Shown here in pieces: positions 25,501 to 35,606 of a stretch of 46,448 nucleotides of DNA. Every line of letters begins with the position of its first letter. The first letter of the stretch is position 1. The translations under genes and the position numbers were made by a program. This DNA is from Tieghemiomyces parasiticus (Eukaryota; Kickxellomycota; Dimargaritomycetes; Dimargaritales; Dimargaritaceae). Where the stretch lies: the NCBI GenBank assembly GCA_027575765.1, contig JANBPT010000301.1:1-46448 (forward strand), read 5' to 3'. Below the pieces are notes generated by a model, which was not told the DNA's origin, did no database searches, and worked only from the letters and a program-made list of their open reading frames with translations.

Positions 25501-28268
25501 GAAACCCCCCCCCGAGTTATCGCGCCAGTCCCACTACTATCTGTGACCTTACGCCCCATTTAGCTTGGTAACCATCTAGCCGGTCCTTGTGACGACTCTG
25601 CAGAAGCACCGTATAAATTGCACTACACAATTGGGTTTTAATACGTGGGCGCACCAGCAGATAGACAATGGGGAGTAGTTGAGGTGACACAATACCCACC
25701 AGGTAAACTTTAATCGCCGCTGGTTACCTGCGAGTGGAGGATGCTCGAGGAGTTGGTGGCTACAATCGATGAAAAGATGTGGAGGGACCTAGACCGATAT
25801 TCCTAATGTGGTCTGTATACAACCTGACTAGGGGCGGATTTGGCGTGCTATGCAGCGGAGGCGGAGCGGGAAACGAAGGGTGTCTGGTTAACTCGCCTCT
25901 TTTCGCTTCTTGGACGGCGATACTACATCGGCTGGACAGAAAGTGTCGAGTGTCGCTAATGGTCTACTGCGATTAGGGAAGTGGCGGCATTTGAATTCCT
26001 GGCGTGGTAAACCGGGCCCTTATCCGCCTCTATTCGACGAAATGACCGCCAGTGAAACTGCGGCCGCCACGCAGATGTGTAGCTATGCTTAAGAGCTACA
26101 GGAAAGTGTACACCACGCCGGTATCACTGCACCACGAAGTACTAATCCAGGATCGGCCAGTGACTTCCATAGCTGCTATCGCATCGCTTACTGGCTTAAA
26201 TCAGGGGTAGCGGACCGGTTAGGAATCCTCCTCGTCGTCCATGCCGAATCTGCAGTGTACCACCAAGCCACTGCTGTCCAAGAAAAATCTGCAGTGCATG
26301 TTTCGGTGGGGTTTGCCTGTGGCATGCATAGCGACCAGCCAGGGGCGGGTACATTGGTACGTCCAGCGTGACACTACGCCTCTTCCATTCCCCATGACGG
26401 ACATGGATTGGACAGAGACGGACGCTATGCAGTCAAGTTCGGGTCCGAGTGGTGATGGTGCAGGAGGAAAGATTCCCAAATCCCTTATTTGACGTCGCCC
26501 TTGTCAGTCAGCCTAAGTCTAGCAGCACTGGGCAGCATATTGATATCGCACCCCCTGATAACGGGTAACCATATTCGGCAGAGTTTGGAAAGCGATGGTG
26601 GGTTAACACTTTCCAGGTTGGCCCGGGGTAGACAACAGGAAAGCTGTACCCGGCTCTCATGTTTTTCGATACCTTCCTTTGGTTCTGTCGCCACTGCAGC
26701 TGTATGGCGTAATGATGCGCCGCACTAGTATCATATCCGGCGAAACCTTTCGCCCGCCAACCTTACCCCCTATTTCTTCTCACCGTTACTATTGCAGTAA
26801 TAGCCGGCCAGAGCTGCTAAGCCCATGCGCGGTGGCTGCTCAACCCCTTCACAGTCGGCTGCCCACTCGGGTTAGCCGGAGGCGCTGCGGCCAATGTATA
26901 ACACCCCTTCCCCTTCCTGCATTCCAACCCCCCGGGACGAAACTGTCGATAAGTGGTCGACAGGTAAAAAGAAGGCTTGAAAGAAAGTGGGTGGGATCGC
27001 ACGACTAACCATGGGTAGGGATATCCTTTACATTCGTGGTACGCAAAGGGAAGGGGGGCCGACGTGAGCCTCGCTCTCCCGTAATACCTCTGCTTTATAA
27101 ACCCCGCTCTATCCGCGACCCGGTCTCTGGTATCCACATTCTCCTCGGCCCGGTACTATTCCCACCCCCTTTTATATCAACTCCGTTCGTTTTATTGCAC
27201 TGGAACCATCATCGTGGAACCGGTTTCCTGTCTGTGGATTCTTATAGCGTACTTGTGATTAATTCGCCATCAGTGCTCTTAGCCTTTACCGTCTTGTCTG
27301 ACTCCTTAGGGTCCTGTCACCCAGTCGTGTCTCCATTTCGGCCATTCAGTATCGACCTCCATTAACTACCGCACCTGTTGGCTTTATAGCCCTTGTGAAT
27401 CTATCCGACCCAGCGCTCTATAATACCCCGTACGCGCCAATTAGCAACAAACATCCTCAACCCTCTGCTGGCGTCATCGGCTTACGTAGGCCAGCCCTTA
27501 CACCCACCTCCGGTACTATCCGGGTACGTTGACAGGTGTCACTTGTTCACGGTAAGTGGTCTGATCGCGGCTAAAAGCCCAAGCACAACTATCCAATGAA
27601 CTGGATGTCGTTCTGCGCTTTCGCCTCATCGGCAGCAATATTAGGGCCGTTGTTAAGGTGGTCGAGGTGCCACAGTGGTGCTGCGTTTGCCCCGTGGGAC
27701 TGTTCCAATGTGGCCAATCCTGTAGCCCACTTTATCGGTTGACACATTCGGCGCGACAACGTCCGATTGGACGCATCGTTGAAATCCACCCTTCTCCGAC
27801 AACGAATCGGGTGCACGACTATGGTGTCGGAGTGGAAGGTGAGGCCATTAGTGTACCAGTGATAGTGCGATGCTGTTACATAAATGGCCCGTTAGGGCAA
27901 GTTCCGCCGACAGCGGCACACCCCACTGTCGCATGGCTTCGTCACACTAGTCAATCCTACCCATTTGTTTTTTCAGTGTGAAAAAGCTAGTGGACAACGG
28001 CGCCAGCAGAGGACGAGTGCGGTTGTTTGCCTAACGGGCGACGGATTTTTTTTTCACTGGTTACTTCGTTTCAGTTTTCCATATGTTCTCAGGAATGAAA
28101 TTCACCCACCCCCATCTATCTACCACCTTAGTCTTTCATCCTCCGCTGTTCAATACATGTCCAGCGCATTCTAGGGTCCCGGTTACTACTTTCACTTTAA
28201 TCACTAACTTCATATTACTCGTTTCCCCTCCTTACGCCCCCTTACCTTTCTATACTGTCTCCTGCACC
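22572..28268. other. 5.7-kb region without recognisable genes
   Basis: This is the longest gene-poor stretch in the window. Frames are all under about 110 codons, and none shows a motif I know. A C run leading into a (GC)n tract at 22822-22844 is listed separately. From about 26700 onward the plus strand is C/T-rich, and the last 180 bases run in frame into the M16 gene, probably as its leader. Decayed transposon DNA is plausible, but I cannot identify a family here. Confidence 0.5.
22822..22844. repeat. C run followed by (GC)n tract
   Basis: Eight or nine C residues pass directly into about seven alternating GC dinucleotides, 250 bases beyond the listerin stop codon. Alternating GC can adopt left-handed DNA; any role is unknown. 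Confidence 0.85.
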
Positions 28269-31200
28269 ATGACGAATCGACGGGAATCCAAGCCACCCCC
28301 TAAGCGGTCTCAAATGCTCGCCACCAGCCTGTTCCCCGGGATGGAGGGCCCCAAGGCCGGCTTCGAAAGCCACGACCCCACCGTGGAGGTCCCTTACTCG
28401 TATGCCAGTTACTCCCAGCCCATCCGCAAGTGCACGCGCGACAACCGCGAGTTCAAGGTCATCGTGCTCGAAAACCAGCTGGAGATTATGATTATCAACG
28501 ACAGCGAGGCCACCAAGGCCTGCTGCGCGTTTAATCTCCTGGCCGGCAGCGGGATGGACCCTCCGGGTCTGCGCGGCCTTGCCAATCTGACCCACCAGTG
28601 GCTACTGCGCGCGTCTAAGGCCTATCCCACCGACAACGAATTCGACAGCTTCATCAAGGAGCACAAGGGTGTCCTCTACTCACACACCACCCTCAAGACT
28701 ACCGAGGTGTCGTTGGGCCTCGATGTCAGTGCGCTTAAAGAGGCGATGGAACGCCTGGCAAGCCACCTCAGCGATCCTCTCTTCCAGCGCCAGGCGGCCG
28801 AGAAGGTGGTGCACGAGATCGACCTGGACCACAAGCGGTTCCTCAAGCAGGAGAACATGAGCATCAAGTTACTCGAGCGTAACTTTTTCAAGCCCCCCGA
28901 GAAGATGACCCACTTCAAGACGGGCAACCGCGAGACCCTGCTAATCAACCCGCCCAAGCTCGGCATCGACATCCACCAGGAAGTGCACAGGTACTACGAA
29001 ACGTACTACTCGTCCAACCTGATGAAGCTCGTCATCCTGGGAAATCAGGGCCTGCCGACTCTGACCGAATGGGCTATCAATATTTTCTCCGGCATCTACA
29101 ACAAGATCGTGCCCGTGCCCCAGATCGAGCGCATCCTTCTACCCGCAGATTTTAACCGCCAGATCCTCGTCAAGTCCCACCAGCACACCCGGTCCCTTGT
29201 CCTTCTGTTCCCACTGTTTTGCCAAGGCGGGGGTCCGAATAGCGACCAAAGCGAGCCAACTGTCACGGACGACTCGGTAGGGAAGGACGGTGACACTTTC
29301 AGTGACGGTGGCGACCACCACTCCCCAGATGACCTGCCTGGCAAATCGGACGGCGGCAAGCATACCCACTCGCACCACTCGCACCACCCACTCCACGCGC
29401 CCGGCGAAGACCCATACACGCGCCCGACCAGCCGACACTCCAGCCACTCCAGCGGCAGCATTCGCAGCCACATGAGTACCAGTACGGGGGCACCTTCCTA
29501 CGCCCACTCGGGCCATGGGAGCAGCTCTAGCCGACACGGTATCCCACCCTTCCCGATGAACCTTGTTCAACAACAGCAGGCCATGGCAATGGGTTACTAC
29601 GGAGGTATGCCGCAGCTCACTGCGGCCATGGGGGGTATGCATTTCGGGATGGGCAACTACCCCATGAACTACCTCGGTGGCGGCATGAACAACTTCCCCG
29701 GTGTAAACGGTATGGGCAACTTCCCCGGTGCGAACGGTATGGGCAACTTCCCCGGTGCGAACGGCATGGGCAACTTCCCCGGTGCGAACGGCATGAATAA
29801 CTATCCTGGTGCGAACGGCATGAACAACTATCCCGTCGGCAACGGTATGAACAATTACCTCGGTGGCTACGGCTATAACCCCAACTTTGGCATGGGCTAT
29901 GCCCAAAACCCCATGGGGTTCCCGCAACGGTTCGGCCCAGGTCCACCGAACGGCCACCCCATGATGGCCGCCGGCATAAATGTGTTTCTCAACCAATCTG
30001 GGGGTCTGCCCGAGGTTGGTGCCTCGGCGGCTGGGTATCATCCTGCCACTCCGCAGTTGGACATGTTCCGCGACTGGGCACCCGCCGTGGCCTACATCCG
30101 CCACCTTCTCGAGCTGCGCACTCCGGGTTCCCTCATCCACTACCTCCAGCGCAAGGGCTGGGGCACTTACGTTCACACCGCCGACGTGATGGACATGGAC
30201 TGTGACACTCCGTTTCTCAAGATGTCGGTCAGCCTAACCAAGGCCGGCTTTGACGCCTATGAAGAGGTCATTCGCGCCGTGTTCCAGTACGCCCACATGA
30301 TCCGGCGGGCCGGGATCCAGCCTTGGTTGTTCGACGAGATCCGATCAATCGCTGCCATCAAATTTTTCATGCGCGCCAAGTACAATGACTTTGACGGCCC
30401 GCGGTTCGCCGAAATGATGTGCCGTGACGACCTGTCGCCCAATATGTACGTGTGTGATCAGGCTATGTACTACGAATGCCAAGAGGATGTGATCCAGCAG
30501 GTCCTATCGTGCTTTCACCCCAAGAATTTTGCCGTCCTGGTGGTGAGTCGTGACATTGAGTCACCCGGTATGTCTCGCGAGCTCTATTACGAGACCAAGT
30601 ATCAGATCACCTCCCTGCCGCTCACCCTCCAAATGGCTCTAGGGAACCTCAAGCGTAACGACAAGTTCTACCTGCCTATCAAGAACCCCTATATCATCGA
30701 AAGCTGGACCAGTCCCGGTGCTGACGCCCCGCTTAGCACAGGCATTACTGTGATCTCCGAGAGTACCCAGAGCCGCTGTCGGTTCTACCGTACCAACACA
30801 TACACCCCGGCCCGTACCAATGTCCACCTCGACCTCCAGAGCCCACTCGCGTTCAAGAGTCCCGCTACCGCCGTGCGCTCCCACATCATGGCAAAGCTCT
30901 TCCAAGAGCGCTGCAAAAAACTCATTGACTCCTCCAGCGCCGCTGGCGCCGCATCCATGTTCCACACCATCGAGTCCGGTCCCGACGGTATTCAGGTAAG
31001 TATACGCCGTGGGGGTTCTTCTTTTTTTTTTGGTCATCCGACGGTGGTATTACGGAGGACAAGCGAATCGGCAGCTACCCAGTGGATTTCCTATCCCCCA
31101 TTCCTGCCCTACTTTCACTTGCTAGCCAGTACTAATCCCCTTCCTTTGCCGCCCTTCCCTCATCGCCTGTTTTCTATACTTACCACGTGATTTATATCTC

Positions 31201-32299
31201 ACGCCTGCAGATCTCCCTGGAGGGATTCAACGAAAAGCTCGACCTTCTATTGAACAACGTGTTCGCCGCCCTCAACGACATCAAGGTCGACCCTTACAGG
31301 CTCAAGTACTATATTGATGAGTACATGATGGACATCAACGAGAATGCGGGCCAGGGTGCTGAGGATCCGACGGCTTTCATTGAGCACAGTCTGCGGGGCC
31401 ACTCCTGGCCGCACGAGGCCATGCTAGGCGAGCTCAAAACCATCACCGTCAGCGACATGACGCTTTTCATCCAGAACTATCTCAGCCGCACTTTCATCGA
31501 GATGTTCGTCACAGGGAATATCCTGGAGCTCGAGGCCCAGGATTGGCTACGTATCGCCGAGCGCAACGTGCGACGCACCACCGCTGTCAAGGTCGATCGC
31601 TACGTCAACGCCGCCCACCACCTGCCCCTGGGATCCCGCATGCTGCATCGGCTCATGGCCCGCCCGGAGACCACTGCATCCAAGGTGGCCTACTTCGTCG
31701 AGGTGGGTAGTACGTCCGAGGCCCGGTTGCGGGTGTACCAGGATCTGATCGCCCGGATCGTCGAGGACAAGTGTCTTACCAGCTTTGTCGACCAACTCCA
31801 CCTCACCAACCTGGAGTGCGTGGTACTGTGTAAACCTAACCTGCCCTTGGGTCTTGTCCTGGCCGCCACGGCCAATAAGGATCCTACATTTTTGGAGAGT
31901 GGTATGGAGCTGTGCCTCCAGACCATCAAGCGGCATCTGCTCGACATGTCTCCGATCGCCCTCGAGGGCTGTGTCGAGCGCCTGCGCGAGGAGAAGCAGG
32001 CCCAGGCTGCCAAGGCCACCTCACTCCAGCTATGGCAGGGACTGGTGTACGAGTGTCCTTCCGTGTACCAAGCTGAGGAGCTCGACATCCTCGCCTCCAT
32101 TAACAAGGCCGGCCTCATGGAGTTCTTTAAGCGCTACTTCGACAAGAGCAATCGGTACCTCACCAAGTTGTCGGTCCATATCTCGCCGCACGACAAGATG
32201 CCCATGATGGAAGGCCAAAAGTTCGTCAAGGATGTCGCGCATCTCAAGTCCATGCTTCAGGCCTCTGATATGTCAGGCCCATCTGGGATCCCTCAGTAA
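28269..32299 (+). CDS. M16-family (insulinase/nardilysin-like) protein, predicted catalytically dead
   Basis: Two exons, 28269-30995 and 31211-32299 (phase 0, GT-AG, with TACTAAT at 31130), encode 1271 residues. The order of segments follows insulin-degrading enzyme: an N-terminal strand region, then GLANLTHQWLL, YPTDNEFDSFIKEH, the EIDLDHKR helix, TPGSLIHYLQRKGW (~residue 620), and ISLEGFNEKLDLLL at the start of exon 2. Family peptidases have HxxEH; here residues 106-110 read NLTHQ. The third zinc ligand Glu appears as Asp187, and the Arg and Tyr of the C-terminal half that contact substrate align with Val1102 and Asn1109. Residues ~320-600 are a low-complexity insert: acidic/His/Ser-rich, then Gly-Asn-Met-Pro repeats. 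The likely role is structural or binding, not proteolysis (inference). The start ATG follows CACC; an in-frame ATG at 28083 would add 62 residues with a hydrophobic stretch but looks like leader. Confidence 0.85.
29682..29870 (+). repeat. 27-bp coding minisatellite, seven units
   Basis: Seven consecutive 27-base units encode nine-residue repeats of the form GMGNFPGAN or GMNNYPGAN inside the M16 protein insert. Units 2-4 differ from each other at only one or two third positions, while the last two are more divergent. The period is a multiple of three, so gain or loss of units keeps the reading frame. Confidence 0.93.
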
Positions 32300-33449
32300 A
32301 GGGATGGTCGGCAGCCTTAAGTCTTTTATTGACCTTCTTATTCCTAGCCCCACATAGTTTACCTCGCGTTTCTTCCTCTTCATTCTTGGCCATCTTTTTT
32401 TTTTCTTCGTTACCATCCGCCTAACTTCGTGTCTATCCACTTCGATTCTTTTCCACCGCGCTGGCTACACATGCCGTCCCTATTCATACGCCTTTTCGAA
32501 GCAACCATATACTACCACCGAACCACTAATTTCTTACCTCTGATTGCTTTTTACCAACTGTCCCTTCCTCCTCCCCCCCACACCACGCCTATTCCGTGAT
32601 GCTGTATTCGACACCCTAAGTCATGATAAATTATATTTAATCCAATAGTTCGACATAATGGGGGGAGTCGTGCCGCCTACACTTGTATGCACTACTTAAC
32701 AACGATCTGTCTCACGCGCCAGAATTTCGCAAACACTGTAATATAGGCTCTGATGATCTGTGATCCTGGTTTTAGAAGCCAGCGGTGCCAGTAAAGCAAT
32801 CAAGCTCAACCGGTAAACCCTGAGATGGCAGGATTGCCCAAAATTCATTCGCCGTTCCTAGGCCATAGTCTCCAAATGTAACAAAATGTTTATTGTATCT
32901 AGCCAAGTGTGTGGTAGTCCAAAAGGGCTGGGAAAGTACCCTACAAGTGCCCGTGACTTTGATTCTAAAGAATGTTAACACGTTGGTCCTGCGAGTAGTG
33001 CTTATTTGCTTGGTCCGTAGCAACGGTTGTAGCCTTGGTACGAGCCATAATATAGGTGAAACCAAAGCATTTGACACTTTTAAGCTGGAGGGCTCAGACC
33101 ACAGTGCTTTAGATAAAACCTCGGAGAACCAATTATGGCAAATCAACCCGTATAAATCACTCTAGGATTGAACGATTTCTGACTTCACAATTTGCTTTTG
33201 TTTAACCATCCATCATGGCTACTTTTTAAAGCCCTCCCCCACTCCGCCCAAGCTAACCAGGTGTGATGTATAGGTCCTTATTTATAATTACCATCTGGAG
33301 GGCCGCAAGGCAGATGCTTCTCAAATGTTTTGACTTTCAACCTGGGCCCAGCTGCCCCTAGCTGTTCCACCGTTGACAGGTAGTTAGCTCGCTTTTACAC
33401 AGGTCACTACTCTTTTGCAGATGACCATTGTTCTGACCACCCATCAGAT
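32300..33449. other. Intergenic region between the M16 gene and mariner relic
   Basis: The first 300 bases are T/C-rich and probably hold the 3' end of the M16 transcript. A minus-strand frame of 124 codons (32772-33146) and a plus-strand frame of 90 codons (32893-33165) overlap; neither matches a family I know. The right end may include the undefined 5' part of the mariner relic. Confidence 0.5.
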
Positions 33450-34287
33450 AACCTTGGTGGATATTATGGGAACGTAATCCTGAGACAGTTGGTGGAAGAC
33501 TCTTGACTTACTGCTGAGAAGCTGGCCCATGCCTCTCATACTTCCCCTAGTACTATGCACAATGTTTTGCACAATAACCTAAGACTGCATAGCTATTTCA
33601 ATTGCTGCCCCCCACACCCTTACCAATGACCAGCACCACCAGCGGGTACGTTTTGCCCACCGAGTTCCTGGCGGAGTTCAGTGGGACCAGTGACTACCTG
33701 CTGGACTCCATTGTCACAGGCAATGAAACATGGGAGTATCTTTACGATCCTCCCCCCTGCTGGCTCTAGTCGCCGAAGGTGGTGTCCTAAAGGTGGCCCA
33801 ATCTCAACTGAGACCCATCAAGGCCGTACCACACCCAAGGTGATGCTGAGCATTCTTTTTTTTTTTTACCAGGTATGGCCTATTACACCTGCGTGCCAAG
33901 CCTCCCTGGTGCCAAGGTCTCCACCGAATTCAATGTAGAGTACGGGCTGAAGCCCATGGAAGTCTGGACCGTCAGCCCCTGTGGCTTCACCATGATAATG
34001 CACCACCACATCGTGCTGAGGTTACCCAGGCCTACATTTCCACCTCTAAACTGACACTTCTGCCAGCCCCTCCTTACAGTCCTCCTGATCTTGCCTCCTG
34101 CAATCTCCGGCTGTTCAGGATTGTCAAACAGCGGCTGAGGGGCAAGAAGTTCAGCACAGTGGAGAAGGTCGTGGACGCCTGGCAATTGGAGTTAGCTAAG
34201 CACCAGCCACATAACTTTAGAGCCTGCTTTGATAACTGGATAGAAAGGGCTCGCCGAGTGGTACAGAGTGATGTCAACCATAATTAG
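33450..34287 (+). pseudogene. Mariner-type transposase relic, copy 1
   Basis: This is a decayed Tc1/mariner-superfamily transposase readable only by switching frames. Pieces in order: a helix-turn-helix remnant LTAEKLAHASHTSPSTMHNVL near 33510-33570; TNDQHHQRVRFAH near 33625; LLDSIVTGNETWEYLYDPPP near 33700-33765, where the first catalytic Asp of the family motif TGDETW is Asn; PPYSPPDLASCNLRLF near 34070-34110, where the last Asp is Asn; and LRGKKFSTVEKV with CFDNWIERARRVV before a stop at 34285. Frameshifts and stops separate them. Terminal inverted repeats were not found, so the element limits are unknown. It cannot encode an active enzyme. The matching copy at 44137 lies in the same orientation. 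Confidence 0.82.
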
Positions 34288-35606
34288 TAAACACCATTTG
34301 ACTTAGAAATTCTCATAACTTTTTGTTGCACCTATACTAGTGTGACGGGGTGTGTAGCCTGAGGGGAGGAGCAACTAGGGAAAGACCGAGGGCGGGTCGT
34401 AGGCGAGCAGGCCAGAAACAAAGGAACAGTATTGATTACACACTTGACAAACCCGCCGCTTATGGTCAACTTACGGTCTTTAAATAAGTGTGGTTCAGTG
34501 ATGACACGAAACCGTTTGGTGTAGCTTGAGGCGTTTGGGTTGGAGACTTTTCCCGTGAGGGTTAGGATCCAAGTTGAGTCGAGTTCACCCTCAAAGTCTG
34601 AAGGCCGCCGCCTTCCTGGTTCTCAAAGAGTAAGGGTCATTAGCGATGGAAGTTGGCATCTTCCGTCAGGAAGTCAAGTCCTGAAGGGAGGCGGCTTTTT
34701 TTTTGACTGGGAGGCTTCCTGGGGGGCGCCTCGGTTACAAAGCCTTCAATTTACGTACTAGCTTGTTTACATAACAGCGGAAAACCTTAGGTAAATTAAA
34801 ATGGATGCAATACTATGTGTTTTTTTTTAAAAAAAATAAACAGCGACGGGATTTCCATGTCCGATTGTTTGGTGACGAGAGTAGCATCCCGCCCCAACGG
34901 TGGGGGATTCTCCTCGCCCCCTGCCCCGGAATAAGGGGGTCGCTGGGTCGGACACGCCAGGCTCGTGGAGGGTCCTTACTACTTTATAATCTAGGATTAA
35001 TTAAAACCGACTCAAGAAAATTCGAACGGAACAGTTTCACTACATATATCTCCTCCCTCCATCTGGCTATCCCCATTTCCCACAAGCCATTGGGTGCTAT
35101 GACCTGCTCCCGGTTTGTAGGTCACCAGTGCAGAACACCCCTCACTAACTCCCATACAGAGGCCTGTGCCTCCCTCTCCCTTCCCTCTTTAGACTCTGGG
35201 TCAGCGTCATGAAATTGACCCTCCAGAGAGCTTAGGTGGACCAGCGTACCCGACCTCCCCATAAACCCGCCTTGGCGGCCTTGGTTTTGGCTATCTCCAC
35301 CATTACGTACCAGCTTCGTAACCGGTGCGATTGCGGGCGCCGCCCACTGAGAAACCTAGAACCTGATAAATCCACATCCCAAACCCCTAGAACTGCCGAG
35401 CCCTTACCGCCTACTTTGCAGTAGGCCCAGCAGTGGTACTGATTGATAATATTTCTAGTTTATTATTATGCCTCGACCAGTCCCACTTCCTATACCCATC
35501 TCGATGGCCTTCCATCCTCCCTGTTACAATTAGCAATCGCTATAACGCGTGTCACATGTAAAACACATTAGATAAACCACCCTCCTCCTCCTCCTCCCAC
35601 CGGGCA
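34288..35606. other. Intergenic region upstream of the GH20 gene
   Basis: No gene is recognised; frames reach 135 codons without known motifs. A T9-A8 palindrome sits at 34820-34836. A (CCT)n run at 35581-35597 lies immediately before the GH20 start codon. The left end may include the unresolved 3' terminus of the mariner relic. Confidence 0.5.
35581..35597 (+). repeat. (CCT)n microsatellite directly upstream of the GH20 start
   Basis: About five or six CCT units end ten bases before the ATG at 35607, so the tract is almost certainly in the transcribed leader of the GH20 gene. Confidence 0.85.

Noticed and set aside
28083..28268. N-terminal extension of the M16 protein from an in-frame ATG at 28083
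   Set aside because: The added sequence is C/T-rich leader-like DNA with weak start context, and the family-like sequence begins only after the CACC-ATG at 28269. Not fully excluded.
29139..30176. 345-codon minus-strand frame opposite the M16 insert
   Set aside because: It is a shadow of the 27-bp repeat and biased codons on the coding strand and resembles no family.
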